Of a DNA stretch of 64,000 nucleotides, positions 10,485-19,819 are shown piece after piece (positions within the stretch are counted from its first letter, which is position 1; each line of letters starts with the position of its first letter). The notes beneath the pieces were generated by a model, which was not told where the DNA came from, did no database searches, and saw only the letters and a list, made by a program, of their open reading frames with translations. Position numbers and translations under genes: made by a program. The stretch lies in NCBI RefSeq assembly GCF_904848675.1, contig NZ_LR890047.1, forward strand, positions 558,001-622,000, given 5' to 3'. The DNA is from Profftia tarda. GTDB taxonomy: Bacteria; Pseudomonadota; Gammaproteobacteria; Enterobacterales; Enterobacteriaceae.

Positions 10485-10506
10485 AGCTATCGCTATAGCG
10501 ATAGCT
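10485..10506. repeat. Perfect 22-bp palindrome upstream of hemH
   Basis: The arms AGCTATCGCTA and TAGCGATAGCT abut without a spacer. It is the same length as the palindrome at 2132-2153 and has the same central CTATAG. It lies about 130 bases before hemH and could be an operator or the relic of a terminator after adk; there is no adjoining T-run. Confidence 0.6.
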
Positions 10507-10584
10507 ATGTCCCAACATAGGCCTCAGATACTATAATTATATGAATTATTCTCAGTTATCATCAATTAATTGATCTATTTATGA

Positions 10585-10618
10585 TTTATCATTAGTTTTA
10601 TCATTAGTTTTATCATTA
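10585..10618 (+). repeat. 12-base tandem repeat, nearly three copies
   Basis: The unit TTTATCATTAGT occurs twice in full (10585-10596 and 10597-10608), followed by a partial third copy (10609-10618). It ends 14 bases before the hemH ATG, within its 5' untranslated or promoter region. Such tandem arrays change copy number by slippage. Confidence 0.85.
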
Positions 10619-10632
10619 TACTTAGGCCTAGC

Positions 10633-11607
10633 ATGAAGCAAGAAAAAATAGGTGTGCTATTAGTGAATTTAGGAACTCCGGACGCTCCAACAACTGTCGC
10701 AGTTAAACGTTATTTAGCTGAGTTTTTAAAAGATAAGAGAGTAGTGGACTCTGAGTGTACAATCTGGAAACTAATTTTATATTTTATTATTTTACCACTC
10801 CGCTGTCCACGAGCCGCTAAAAGATATAAATCAATTTGGACGAAAGATGGTTCGCCATTGATGTTTTATAGCTATCGTCAGCATGCGTTATTAAAAGAAC
10901 GCTTACCAAATATTACCATAGAGTTGGGTATGAGATATGGCCAACCTGCATTAAAACACGCAATTAATAAGCTATCCTATGCTGGAGTAGATCGTATGAT
11001 TCTGCTCCCTCTGTACCCACAATATTCTTGCTCTACTAATGCTTCTGTTTTTGATAGTGTTGCCCGACATTTCGCTAATATGAGACGCATACCATCGCTG
11101 ACTTTTATTCGTGACTATGCCGAACATCCAGCTTACATTGATGCATTATCTGCCACTATTCGCAGCAGTTTTGTGCAGTATGGAAAACCAGATATGCTAA
11201 TCTTCTCTTTCCACGGCATTCCACAGAGTTATGCTGATCAGGGAGATGATTACCCAGAGCGTTGCAATGCTACTGTCCAGGCAGTTGTTGATCAGTTAGG
11301 ATTGCATCCAAAACATTACATGATGACTTATCAGTCTCGTTTTGGACACAAGCAATGGCTAGCACCTTTTACAGATAAAACAATTTCACAGCTTCCAGGA
11401 AAAGGAGTTAAGCATCTACAAGTTATTTGCCCTGGATTTTCTGTTGACTGTTTAGAAACCCTAGAAGAAATCAAATTTTTAAATAAACAATTATTTATTA
11501 AAGCTGGAGGAAAAAGTTTTAGATATATTCCTGCACTAAATGATAACACTTTACATATTGATCTCTTGTATCAGTTACTTGTTGAACAAATAAGATATTT
11601 AGACTAA
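10633..11607 (+). CDS. hemH: Ferrochelatase
   Basis: Inserts ferrous iron into protoporphyrin IX, the last step of heme synthesis, at the inner face of the membrane. The 324 residues align over the whole E. coli protein (320). The catalytic histidine is H194 in FSFHGIPQSY, matching the E. coli number, and the acidic partner lies in CLETLEEI near residue 270. NLGTPDAPT at the N-terminus and DDYPERC are also conserved. The heme made here would serve respiratory enzymes, in keeping with retention of ubiF. The start ATG lacks a strong Shine-Dalgarno sequence, and the 12-base tandem repeat lies immediately upstream. Confidence 0.97.
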   Translation: MKQEKIGVLLVNLGTPDAPTTVAVKRYLAEFLKDKRVVDSECTIWKLILYFIILPLRCPRAAKRYKSIWTKDGSPLMFYSYRQHALLKERLPNITIELGMRYGQPALKHAINKLSYAGVDRMILLPLYPQYSCSTNASVFDSVARHFANMRRIPSLTFIRDYAEHPAYIDALSATIRSSFVQYGKPDMLIFSFHGIPQSYADQGDDYPERCNATVQAVVDQLGLHPKHYMMTYQSRFGHKQWLAPFTDKTISQLPGKGVKHLQVICPGFSVDCLETLEEIKFLNKQLFIKAGGKSFRYIPALNDNTLHIDLLYQLLVEQIRYLD

Positions 11608-13012
11608 TACTGATTTGCTCAATTATTGAATAAGCTTTTACTGATCTGTTAAGATTTAGCAAATCATTGTAATTCAGGTCAATAAAGCAGTATTAAGGAT
11701 TTATCTATTGGGGTATTATTTATTACTACAGTCTTAATGCTTTTATTTCTGCTATATTGTTCTCAAACTAATACAAGCGTCATTCTAAAAATATATTATA
11801 TAAAATAATTTATCTAAATTTTTATATACTTCAGATACTCTATAGCCTATTAAGATGTTGCGGATCTTTAAGTCAATTGGAGCCGGTTCCTATGGATATC
11901 GGTGCAATATTTAATATTGTATAATCAATTAATTGAAAAAATTATTTACCAGTTTTTTAATGAAAACAATAATCCCTAAAAATATAATGTATTATGCTTT
12001 TATTTTATTATGATAGCTCTTAAATATTTTAAAGTGATTTCACTATGTTTTGGCATAGATCTCATAAAAGATATTAAATATATTGATCAGGTATTTTCAC
12101 ATAGTACTAAGTGTTTTATGTACTGGATATATATTTAAGTCCTAAGGTATAAAAATACATTACCTGTTACTACTGGGATAATTACCACATTTGTACTATA
12201 ATTATACATCTATCATGGTGAATCAAGTATGTGATGAAAAATTTTTCTTATATATAGCATCATGAGATATAACTATTCCATGGGAAAAAGCATAAATCTT
12301 GATAAATAGCATTAGGTAACTTTGTAATATTTTTCTTTCTTGTGCTACAGTCTTATTTTACTAATGGTTTATCTCGCATCAACGTAACGGATAAAAGTAG
12401 TCATCAATGCTGCTACCTACCTATTAGTCTATTTTCTGGTTACGAAAATACTAAAATATCTTGAGTGATTAATTCATTAATGAGCCTACTAGTTCTCCAA
12501 TATTGTTTTAATCACAATAGAAAAGAATATAATTTAGAAGAATTATATTGAGCTACTGAATCTTTATTTTAAGTTATCTATTTATTTAATGTGATTTAGG
12601 GATCTAATATTAAAAAATAAGATTTAACCGATCCTTGATGCAATTATTATTTTGATCTTTCTTTTATATCTTTTTTGTACAATCAATATTAATTAGCTCT
12701 AGTACGCGGTATTGCTTGTCTAATATGCCAAGATTAAGTAATAACCTCTATATCGGTGGCTTAAATTCTAAAGAGCGAAAAAATGAATGCTGTTAGCATA
12801 AAGAACTAATTTAGTTATTTGTCCAACGTATTGATTTGTATTATTTTATAATATTAGGGTCAGAGATATGAAAAGTACTTGATAAGGATTTTCAGAAAGA
12901 TCTTCAGTAAAGGATATCAAATAATTATATGCCAAAATATCACTGAATCTAAGAATGTTTAAGACGGTATTTTATAGAACACGAACCATAAAGATATTCT
13001 TTAATAGCCCTC
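11608..13012. other. Non-coding stretch between hemH and the rne promoter
   Basis: About 1.4 kb of AT-rich DNA with no gene and no recognised RNA. In E. coli rne is divergent from rluC, but I find no legible remnant of rluC here. Confidence 0.6.
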
Positions 13013-13039
13013 TTGACAAAAGAATTTTTAGGATAAAAT
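13013..13039 (+). promoter_or_regulatory. Candidate rne promoter
   Basis: A perfect -35 hexamer TTGACA at 13013-13018 is followed 15 bases later by TAAAAT at 13034-13039. The spacer is shorter than the usual 17. It sits about 500 bases before the rne start, consistent with the long leader known for E. coli rne. Immediately downstream the composition becomes noticeably less AT-rich, as expected for a transcribed, selected leader. Confidence 0.45.
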
Positions 13040-13543
13040 TGCGCCTAATATACCTAACATAAAAATAACTAGAAAACCTGTTTACGCAATATAGTAAAAT
13101 CTTCTCGATCATTCGAAAAGTCTTCTTGCTATACAGGAGGTTGCAGTGAAATAATGAAATTATTTCTAGTTTATTCTTATTAAAACAAAAGAGAATGCCG
13201 AAATTTAACGTTTACTTGATGAGAGAGAAATGCAGTAATGGCGTAAGACATGTTCTTAAAATCAAGTGATTAGCAGGCTTGTGGGTAGCAGTCTGACCTA
13301 AAATATTAAAGTAGGAATACTTGTATTGTGTATGGTTATCTATTAATAAAAGTATTATTTATAATAAGACGTATCTTTTATTAATAAACATAAAATTACT
13401 TAAATATGCGTCTATAATGCAAGCGGTAACCATAAGATTGACGACTTTTCGATAAAACTGGTGAAGGTCATCGGTCTTCTTCTCGGTCAGGACGTTCTTT
13501 GCCCGCAACTTAGTTGCCAATGCAAAACATGAGTAAGTTTAAG
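13040..13543 (+). promoter_or_regulatory. Long structured 5' leader of rne (rne5-like)
   Basis: In E. coli the rne mRNA has a leader of some 360 nt whose hairpins are bound and cleaved by RNase E, giving feedback control (the rne5 family). Here the 500 bases before rne stand out from the surrounding desert by higher GC and by several structures. A hairpin at 13148-13166 has arms GAAATAAT and ATTATTTC. A hairpin at 13505-13517 has GCAAC-TTA-GTTGC. A long-range pairing is possible between GTCTGACC (13291-13298) and GGTCAGGAC (13485-13493). An AGGAGG at 13136-13141 leads only to a two-codon frame. I infer conserved autoregulation from position and structure; I could not align it to the E. coli leader. 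Confidence 0.5.
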
Positions 13544-16500
13544 ATGAAAAGAATGTTGATTAACGCAACTCAGCATGAAGAGTTGCGTGTTGCCCTTGTA
13601 GACGGGCAGCGTTTGTATGATTTAGATATTGAGAGTTTAGGTCACGAACAGAAAAAAGCAAATATCTACAAGGGTAAAATAACCCGTATTGAGCCAAGTT
13701 TGGAAGCTGCTTTTGTAGATTACGGTGCTGAAAGACATGGTTTTCTCCCTCTCAAAGAAATTGCCCGTGAGTACTTTCCTAGCAATTACTCGTCTTATGG
13801 TCGCCCAAACATAAAAGATGTTTTGCGAGAATATCAGGAAGTTATTGTTCAGGTTGATAAAGAAGAGCGCGGCAATAAAGGTGCAGCATTAACAACATTT
13901 ATTAGCTTAGCTGGCAGCTATTTAGTATTGATGCCTAATAACCCACGCGCAGGTGGTATTTCTCGTCGCATAGAAGGTGAGGACCGTCTAGAACTTAAAG
14001 AAGCCCTTGCTTCTCTTGAACTACCGGATGGGATGGGTTTGATTGTTCGTACGGCAGGAGTTGGTAAATCTGCTGAAGCTTTACAATGGGATCTATCGTT
14101 CCGTCTCAAACATTGGGATGTTATTAAAAAAGCTGCCGAAGGACGTTCTGCGCCGTTTTTGATTCATCAAGAAAGCAATGTTATTGTTCGCGCATTTCGC
14201 GATTATCTGCGGCCTGATATTGGTGAAATATTGATTGATAACCCCAAGATTCTTGATCTAGCAAAAAAACATATTGCTGCTCTAGGGCGTCCTGATTTTA
14301 GTAGCAAAATCAAACTATATGCTGGTGAAATTCCACTATTTAGTCATTACCAGATTGAATCTCAGATTGAGTCTGCATTTCAACGTGAAGTGCGTCTGCC
14401 TTCCGGTGGTTCCATTGTTATTGATTCTACTGAAGCTTTAATAGCCATAGATATTAATTCTGCTCGTGCAACACGCGGAGGCGACATTAAGGAAACAGCA
14501 TTTAATACTAATCTTGAAGCTGCTGATGAAATTGCTCGTCAGCTGCGTCTACGCGATCTTGGCGGTCTGATTGTGATCGATTTCATTGATATGACTACTG
14601 TACGCCATCAACGCGAAATTGAGAATCGTCTACGTGATGCTGTTCGTCAGGATCGTGCGCGTATTCAGATAGGTCGAATTTCCCGTTTTGGTTTGCTTGA
14701 AATGTCTCGTCAACGTCTCAGCCCCTCACTAGGTGAGTCGAGTCATCATATTTGTCCTCGCTGTAATGGTACTGGTACTGTGCGCGATAATGAGTCCTTG
14801 TCTCTCTCTATTCTTCGTCTTATTGAGGAGGAAGCGCTAAAAGAAAATACCAACGAAGTACATGCTATAGTTCCAATTCCAGTTGCCTCTTATCTATTAA
14901 ATGAGAAGCGAGAGTCTGTTAGTGTTATTGAGAAACGTCAAGATGGCGTAAAAGTTATCGTTGTACCTCACGATCAGATGCAAACACCGCATTACTCTGT
15001 GGTGCGTATAAGACATGGTGAAGGGACCAGCACTCTAAGTTACCTTTTGCCCCAGTTGCACGAATCAGAGAGCCTGATTGCTGACGAAGATAATATTATT
15101 GATCGAAAGCGCACTGAACAACCTATAAGGTGTACTTTTTCTATGGATGTTGAAACTCCAGTTCTAAAAGTTGCCAGTGATAGTGCTATCAAAGTAATTG
15201 CTCAGCCCACGGTAGAGTTTGGTTTAGTAAGACGACTTTTCTCTGCGCTAAAAAATATGTTCTCAGTTTTAGATGCAGTGCAAAAAACAGTGACCCAATC
15301 TAGAGGTCCTACAGAAGATATGAGAAATCATAATAAAGATTATTATGATAAGACTTGCCGTCAGAATAAAAATGCCAATTATGATATATCTAACTATTCT
15401 GATATTAATTTTGAAGATCAATCTGGCAATCTTCGGTACTTAAAACAAGTTGCTGATACTAAACATAAAATAAATAATACCGCTACCCGAAAGCATGATA
15501 TACAAACGCTATTTGCTGGCTCACTTAAGAATGAGAATCAGGGTGATTACAGTAAAGATCATCAGCTTGTTAATCAGGAAGTAAAATTACCGAATAATCA
15601 AGATACAGCTCTAGAGACTACAGCAGAAGAAAAGAACAGAGAAGATAAGAATAATACAACTCTAAGTAATAGACGTGAATTAACTCTAAAAATGCCTGTT
15701 AAACCCAAGAATGAAGATTCACTTTTAGCGCTATCTCAAAATGCTATCTCTCCTCAATTAGGTCTTTCTGAGTCCACTCAACGACAGAGACATGATGAGA
15801 ATGGGAAACCTTCTGATAGCAATCAAGATCGAATTGGTATGCCTCGTCGTTCTCGTCGCTCACCGCGCCATCTGCGTGTTAGTGCTCAAAGGCGTCGTCG
15901 ATACCGTGATGATCGTTATCCGTTGCAGTCGCCAATGCGACTTGAGTTCGCTGCAGCATCTCCTGAGATGGCATTCGGTAAAATCTGGATCACCTATCCA
16001 ACAGTCAGGAATTCAAAGTCTGGAATAGCTAAGACACAAGTATTAACGGAACACTTGCATAAAAACAATAATATCTCTCGTTTTGCACAAAAAGCTATAG
16101 TTCCTTCAACTATGAATCAAGCTGTACCTAGAACTTCCATGGCGCATCCAGCTAATATCCGATCGGTCGTTAATTATGTTATATCAACATCTATTAAAGC
16201 AGTAACGCCTGAATCTATAAAAGTTAACGAAGTAGTAACAGTAACTCCAGAAAATATTAAACCATCTGTCACTAAAAGTGCAGCTTTTAAAGAATTAGCT
16301 CATAAGAAATATGTTATTACAGAATCCGATAGTTTTGTGACAGAAGATGCTAGAAGAAAAATGGTTGAGAAGGTTGTTGATTCTTCATACATGGCAGATA
16401 TCGAATCAGATATCATCCCCATTAAAGATGCATTTTTTAAAAAATCTACAGTGCATATTTTGGGTATCGACAAAGATACTATCGAAACTAATAGGATTAA

Positions 16501-16699
16501 GTCTCTCATGTTAACTGAGGCTAAATCACAGAACGTTGCAACAGCACCTATAACTAAAGTACCAGCAGAACCTCAGGATAAAAATTATGTTTCAATTATG
16601 AGTAATCGCAAGCGACCTAATCTAGATTTGCTGAGTAAAAATTCTGCTGGTGCTCACGCAGCGGCAAGTCACTCAACAGCACCGCCAACCAAGCCGTGA
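13544..16699 (+). CDS. rne: Ribonuclease E
   Basis: Endoribonuclease that initiates mRNA decay, processes rRNA and tRNA, and scaffolds the RNA degradosome. The 1051 residues are close to the 1061 of E. coli. The catalytic half (1 to about 525) is highly conserved: an S1 domain near 39-119, aspartates in AIDINSARATRGGD (D303) and VIDFIDM (D346), and the zinc-link CPRC (C404, C407). The usually variable second half is also retained. It has an amphipathic membrane-anchor segment (FGLVRRLFSALKNMFS, near 570), an arginine-rich RNA-binding block followed by RYPLQSPMRLEFAAASPEMAFGK, and an SAGAHAAASHSTAPP tail resembling the PNPase-binding end. I start at the ATG of MKRML, as in E. coli; in-frame TTG/ATG codons at 13514, 13520 and 13529 would extend it into the conserved leader. 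Confidence 0.97.
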   Translation: MKRMLINATQHEELRVALVDGQRLYDLDIESLGHEQKKANIYKGKITRIEPSLEAAFVDYGAERHGFLPLKEIAREYFPSNYSSYGRPNIKDVLREYQEVIVQVDKEERGNKGAALTTFISLAGSYLVLMPNNPRAGGISRRIEGEDRLELKEALASLELPDGMGLIVRTAGVGKSAEALQWDLSFRLKHWDVIKKAAEGRSAPFLIHQESNVIVRAFRDYLRPDIGEILIDNPKILDLAKKHIAALGRPDFSSKIKLYAGEIPLFSHYQIESQIESAFQREVRLPSGGSIVIDSTEALIAIDINSARATRGGDIKETAFNTNLEAADEIARQLRLRDLGGLIVIDFIDMTTVRHQREIENRLRDAVRQDRARIQIGRISRFGLLEMSRQRLSPSLGESSHHICPRCNGTGTVRDNESLSLSILRLIEEEALKENTNEVHAIVPIPVASYLLNEKRESVSVIEKRQDGVKVIVVPHDQMQTPHYSVVRIRHGEGTSTLSYLLPQLHESESLIADEDNIIDRKRTEQPIRCTFSMDVETPVLKVASDSAIKVIAQPTVEFGLVRRLFSALKNMFSVLDAVQKTVTQSRGPTEDMRNHNKDYYDKTCRQNKNANYDISNYSDINFEDQSGNLRYLKQVADTKHKINNTATRKHDIQTLFAGSLKNENQGDYSKDHQLVNQEVKLPNNQDTALETTAEEKNREDKNNTTLSNRRELTLKMPVKPKNEDSLLALSQNAISPQLGLSESTQRQRHDENGKPSDSNQDRIGMPRRSRRSPRHLRVSAQRRRRYRDDRYPLQSPMRLEFAAASPEMAFGKIWITYPTVRNSKSGIAKTQVLTEHLHKNNNISRFAQKAIVPSTMNQAVPRTSMAHPANIRSVVNYVISTSIKAVTPESIKVNEVVTVTPENIKPSVTKSAAFKELAHKKYVITESDSFVTEDARRKMVEKVVDSSYMADIESDIIPIKDAFFKKSTVHILGIDKDTIETNRIKSLMLTEAKSQNVATAPITKVPAEPQDKNYVSIMSNRKRPNLDLLSKNSAGAHAAASHSTAPPTKP

Positions 16700-17642
16700 A
16701 TCATGGAGTAATCAATAAAATAGCTAAAAATAAGAAGAATATTTTTATATTAATATTTATTATTTAAAAGATACTGATTTTATTAGATAAGATGCATATG
16801 ATCATCAAGTTGAGTCTTCTTTGTTGCTTATGGTTCTTTATCTTCCTAGGACTTACTAACATCTAGAACTAGTAACAATAATAGTACGATAAATTTAAAT
16901 TTTTTGTAATAGCTTTGTAATATTTAATATTTATATCTTACTTAGATGACAATATTTATTGATGAAGCCTTTTGATTCTTTAATAAGGAGAATATTAAAC
17001 TTTATTGGTGAGGCTATTATTAATATTAAAGAGGTTATCGTCTTACAAATAAATTTGTAAATTTTAAAAAGATTAAAGTACTTTTATCAATTTTTAAATA
17101 GATACACCTGAGTCCTTTTAAAATACGAGAAAGAGATTCAACGTTTTATGCATTATAAAAAGATTTTATAGCAATTTAGTAAAAGCAATGGATATATAGT
17201 TTAGAATAAAATTCATGCGTGCATCCTAAAAAATATTTAGGAGATGAAAAAGTACATCTTAGTCCTTGATGATTTTTAATTAATATTATATCTAGTTTAT
17301 TACTTAGATATTTTTCTATAAAGATTAATTTTCATTGATGTTGCTATATTCGTAAGAAGAGCTATTAAGAGCTCCGCGTATTTAATAACTTAATTTATAT
17401 CTATGATCAAGAATCATCTTGATTAGTATCTCGAAATGATGATGAGTTTATAAAATATAATTTCGTCCTACAAATACTATGCATAATTCAATTAAAATAC
17501 TTTAAAATCAAGAATACTCTATCTTTCGAAATTTAATACTTACTTGTATGATTCATTATGAGAACTAACGTGGTTGATAGGATGTAGTCAATATAAATAA
17601 ATTCTATCAATTGCCATCAAGATTATTAAGAGAGCATAGCTC
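16700..17642. other. Non-coding stretch between rne and mlaFE
   Basis: About 940 bases with no credible reading frame, RNA or terminator hairpin that I could identify. The mla promoter must lie near the right end. Confidence 0.6.
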
Positions 17643-19256
17643 ATGAATCAACAGGCAACTAATTTAGTGGAAATCAGCGACATGAGTTTTCGTCGTGGTA
17701 ACCAGCAAATTTTTACCAATATAACTATGACTATGCCAAAAGGTAAGATTACTGCCATTCTGGGTCCTTCTGGTGTTGGTAAAACCACTTTATTGCGTTT
17801 GATTGCCGGGCAAGTACGCCCGGATAAAGGTAGAATATGGTTTGATGGTCAAGATATTTCATCACTTTCACGACATAAATTATTCAAAATACGTGAAAAA
17901 ATGAGCATCTTATTTCAATCTGGTGCTTTATTTACTGATCTGACAGTAGTAGATAATGTAGCATTTCCTCTTCGAGAGCGTACAGAGCTACCAGAACCGA
18001 TAATCCTAACTACCGTGCTGATGAAGCTAGAGGCAGTAGGGCTACTTGGTGCAGGAAGTATGATGCCGTCTCAGTTATCGGGAGGAATGGCACGTCGTGC
18101 AGCTTTAGCGCGGGCCATTGCCCTGGACCCGGAAATGATTTTATTTGATGAACCTTTTGTTGGACAAGATCCAATAACCATGGGAATCCTGGTAAAACTC
18201 ATTAACGATCTTAATAATTCACTAGGAATTACCTGCATCGTAGTATCACACGATGTGCCTGAAATATTGAGTATTGCAGACTACGCATATATTCTAACAG
18301 ATAAAGGGATCATCAGTAAGGGTGATTCTAAGGAACTTAACAGCAATATCGATATACGAGTTAGACAGTTCTTAGATGGAACTGCCGATGGCCCTATACC
18401 ATTTCGATATCCGGTCGGCGATTATCATGGGGCATTGCTCGGAGTATCTACACTATCTTCAAAAATCAGTGAGCCCATCTTATTCAATGCATTAATATTT
18501 TATGGGCGTCTAGGAATTAAGTTATTTGCTTATTTTAAACGCGCGAGTCTTATGATGTTTCATGCTTTAATAAGCAAGCCTGATTTAATTAAGCAGTGGC
18601 CCCTTCTTTGCGGACAAATATATAGTCTTGGTGCCCAGTCTTTGCTAATCATTATAGTCGCGGGATTCTTTATTGGTATGGTTCTTGCCTTACAGGGTTA
18701 TCTAACTTTAACTACCTATAGTGCTGAAGCTAGTCTCGGGCTGATGATTTCTTTATCACTTCTCCGTGATCTTGGTCCAGTCGTGACTGCTTTGCTGTTT
18801 ACTGGACGAGCTGGTTCTACAGTGACAGCAGAAATTGCTTTAATGAAGGCGACAGAACAAATTTCTAGTATGGAAATGATGGCTGTAGATCCACTTCGTC
18901 GTGTTATTGCGCCTCGCTTTTGGGCTTGTATAATAAGTATGCCTCTGCTAACGGTAATTTTTGTTGCAGTAGGCATCTATGGAGGATCTGTAGTTGGTAT
19001 TGATCTACAAGAAATTGATAGCGGTTTGTTCTGGGCTGCAATGCAAAACTCGATAGATTTTTGTCCCGATCTTGCAAATTGTATGATTAAGAGTTTTATT
19101 TTTGCTATTACTATTATATGTATTTCCTTGTTTAATGGCTATGATGCAATACCTACTTCTGAGGGGATTAGTAACGCTACCATGCGAACAGTAGTGCATT
19201 CCTCGCTAGCAATCTTGGGATTAGATTTTATGATAACAGCACTGATGTTTAGGTAA
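17643..19256 (+). CDS. mlaFE: Fused MlaF-MlaE: ATPase and permease of the Mla phospholipid transporter
   Basis: One uninterrupted frame of 537 residues encodes what are two proteins in E. coli. Residues 1 to about 268 align with MlaF (269 aa): Walker A GPSGVGKTT at 41-49, the ABC signature LSGGM, Walker B ILFDEPF, and the H-loop VVSHDV. Residues 279-537 align with MlaE (260 aa): membrane segments and the permease-family GYDAIPTSEGIS. The joining stretch TLSSKISEP has no stop codon. At the position of the MlaE start the codon is ATC (18477), giving ILFNAL where E. coli has MLLNAL, so a separate mlaE start is missing. MlaFEDB sits in the inner membrane and moves phospholipids to or from MlaC to keep the outer membrane asymmetric. 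mlaD follows after a 7-base gap. Confidence 0.93.
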   Translation: MNQQATNLVEISDMSFRRGNQQIFTNITMTMPKGKITAILGPSGVGKTTLLRLIAGQVRPDKGRIWFDGQDISSLSRHKLFKIREKMSILFQSGALFTDLTVVDNVAFPLRERTELPEPIILTTVLMKLEAVGLLGAGSMMPSQLSGGMARRAALARAIALDPEMILFDEPFVGQDPITMGILVKLINDLNNSLGITCIVVSHDVPEILSIADYAYILTDKGIISKGDSKELNSNIDIRVRQFLDGTADGPIPFRYPVGDYHGALLGVSTLSSKISEPILFNALIFYGRLGIKLFAYFKRASLMMFHALISKPDLIKQWPLLCGQIYSLGAQSLLIIIVAGFFIGMVLALQGYLTLTTYSAEASLGLMISLSLLRDLGPVVTALLFTGRAGSTVTAEIALMKATEQISSMEMMAVDPLRRVIAPRFWACIISMPLLTVIFVAVGIYGGSVVGIDLQEIDSGLFWAAMQNSIDFCPDLANCMIKSFIFAITIICISLFNGYDAIPTSEGISNATMRTVVHSSLAILGLDFMITALMFR

Positions 19257-19263
19257 TAATGCA

Positions 19264-19803
19264 ATGCAAATAAAACAACATGAAATCTGGGTTGGCATAT
19301 TTATGCTAATCGCATTTTGTTCATTCCTCTTCTTATTACTACAGGTCGCCAATTCTCATGCGCTGATTGATGAACCCACTTATCGTATCTATGCTATCTT
19401 TGATAACATTGGTAGCTTAAAAAAGCGCTCTCCTGTTAAAATAGGGGGAGTTATTATCGGTCGTGTTTCAGATATTCAGCTAACTCCGCAAACTTATCTT
19501 CCACGTGTTGCGATAGATGTATATAAACAATACAACCAGATTCCTGATACAAGCTCATTAGCGATTAGTACCCCAGGATTGCTGGGAGAGCAATTTCTGT
19601 CTTTAAGTATAGGTTTTAAGGATTATGAAATGGGAACATCAATCTTAAAGGATGGTAGTACTATTCAGAACACAAAATCAGCCATTATGTTAGAAGATTT
19701 GATCGGTTATTTCGTTTATAATACTGCTCATTATAATTTTAATAAGAAAAATAATTTTTCATCTGAAGATTATATACTATCTAAAATTTCCGTATTATAC
19801 TAA
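19264..19803 (+). CDS. mlaD: MlaD, MCE-domain substrate-binding subunit
   Basis: Inner-membrane anchored protein whose hexameric MCE ring sits over the MlaE permease and passes phospholipid between MlaC and the membrane. The 179 residues compare with 183 in E. coli. An N-terminal membrane segment at about 9-27 (WVGIFMLIAFCSFLFLLLQV) is followed by the MCE domain from about 39, with FDNIGSLKKRSPVKIGGVIIGRV. The helical pore segment TKSAIMLEDLIGYFVY is conserved. The final 30 residues differ freely from E. coli, as expected for a disordered tail. It starts 7 bases after the fused mlaFE stop and is surely in the same operon. Confidence 0.96.
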   Translation: MQIKQHEIWVGIFMLIAFCSFLFLLLQVANSHALIDEPTYRIYAIFDNIGSLKKRSPVKIGGVIIGRVSDIQLTPQTYLPRVAIDVYKQYNQIPDTSSLAISTPGLLGEQFLSLSIGFKDYEMGTSILKDGSTIQNTKSAIMLEDLIGYFVYNTAHYNFNKKNNFSSEDYILSKISVLY

Positions 19804-19819
19804 TTTTAAGGATTTATTC

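Larger units (their letters stand above)
9710..10632. other. Non-coding stretch between adk and hemH
   Basis: No recognisable gene. A 52-codon frame at 10261-10419 begins with ATG and has somewhat higher GC than its surroundings, but no family resemblance and no ribosome-binding site, so I do not call it. The stretch ends with a 22-bp palindrome (10485-10506) and a 12-base tandem repeat (10585-10618). Confidence 0.6.

Noticed and set aside
13136..13156. Strong Shine-Dalgarno sequence AGGAGG followed by GTG AAA TAA and a nine-codon ATG frame
   Set aside because: Considered as a small leader peptide gene in the rne leader; the frames are too short and spacing to the ATG is too long to claim translation.
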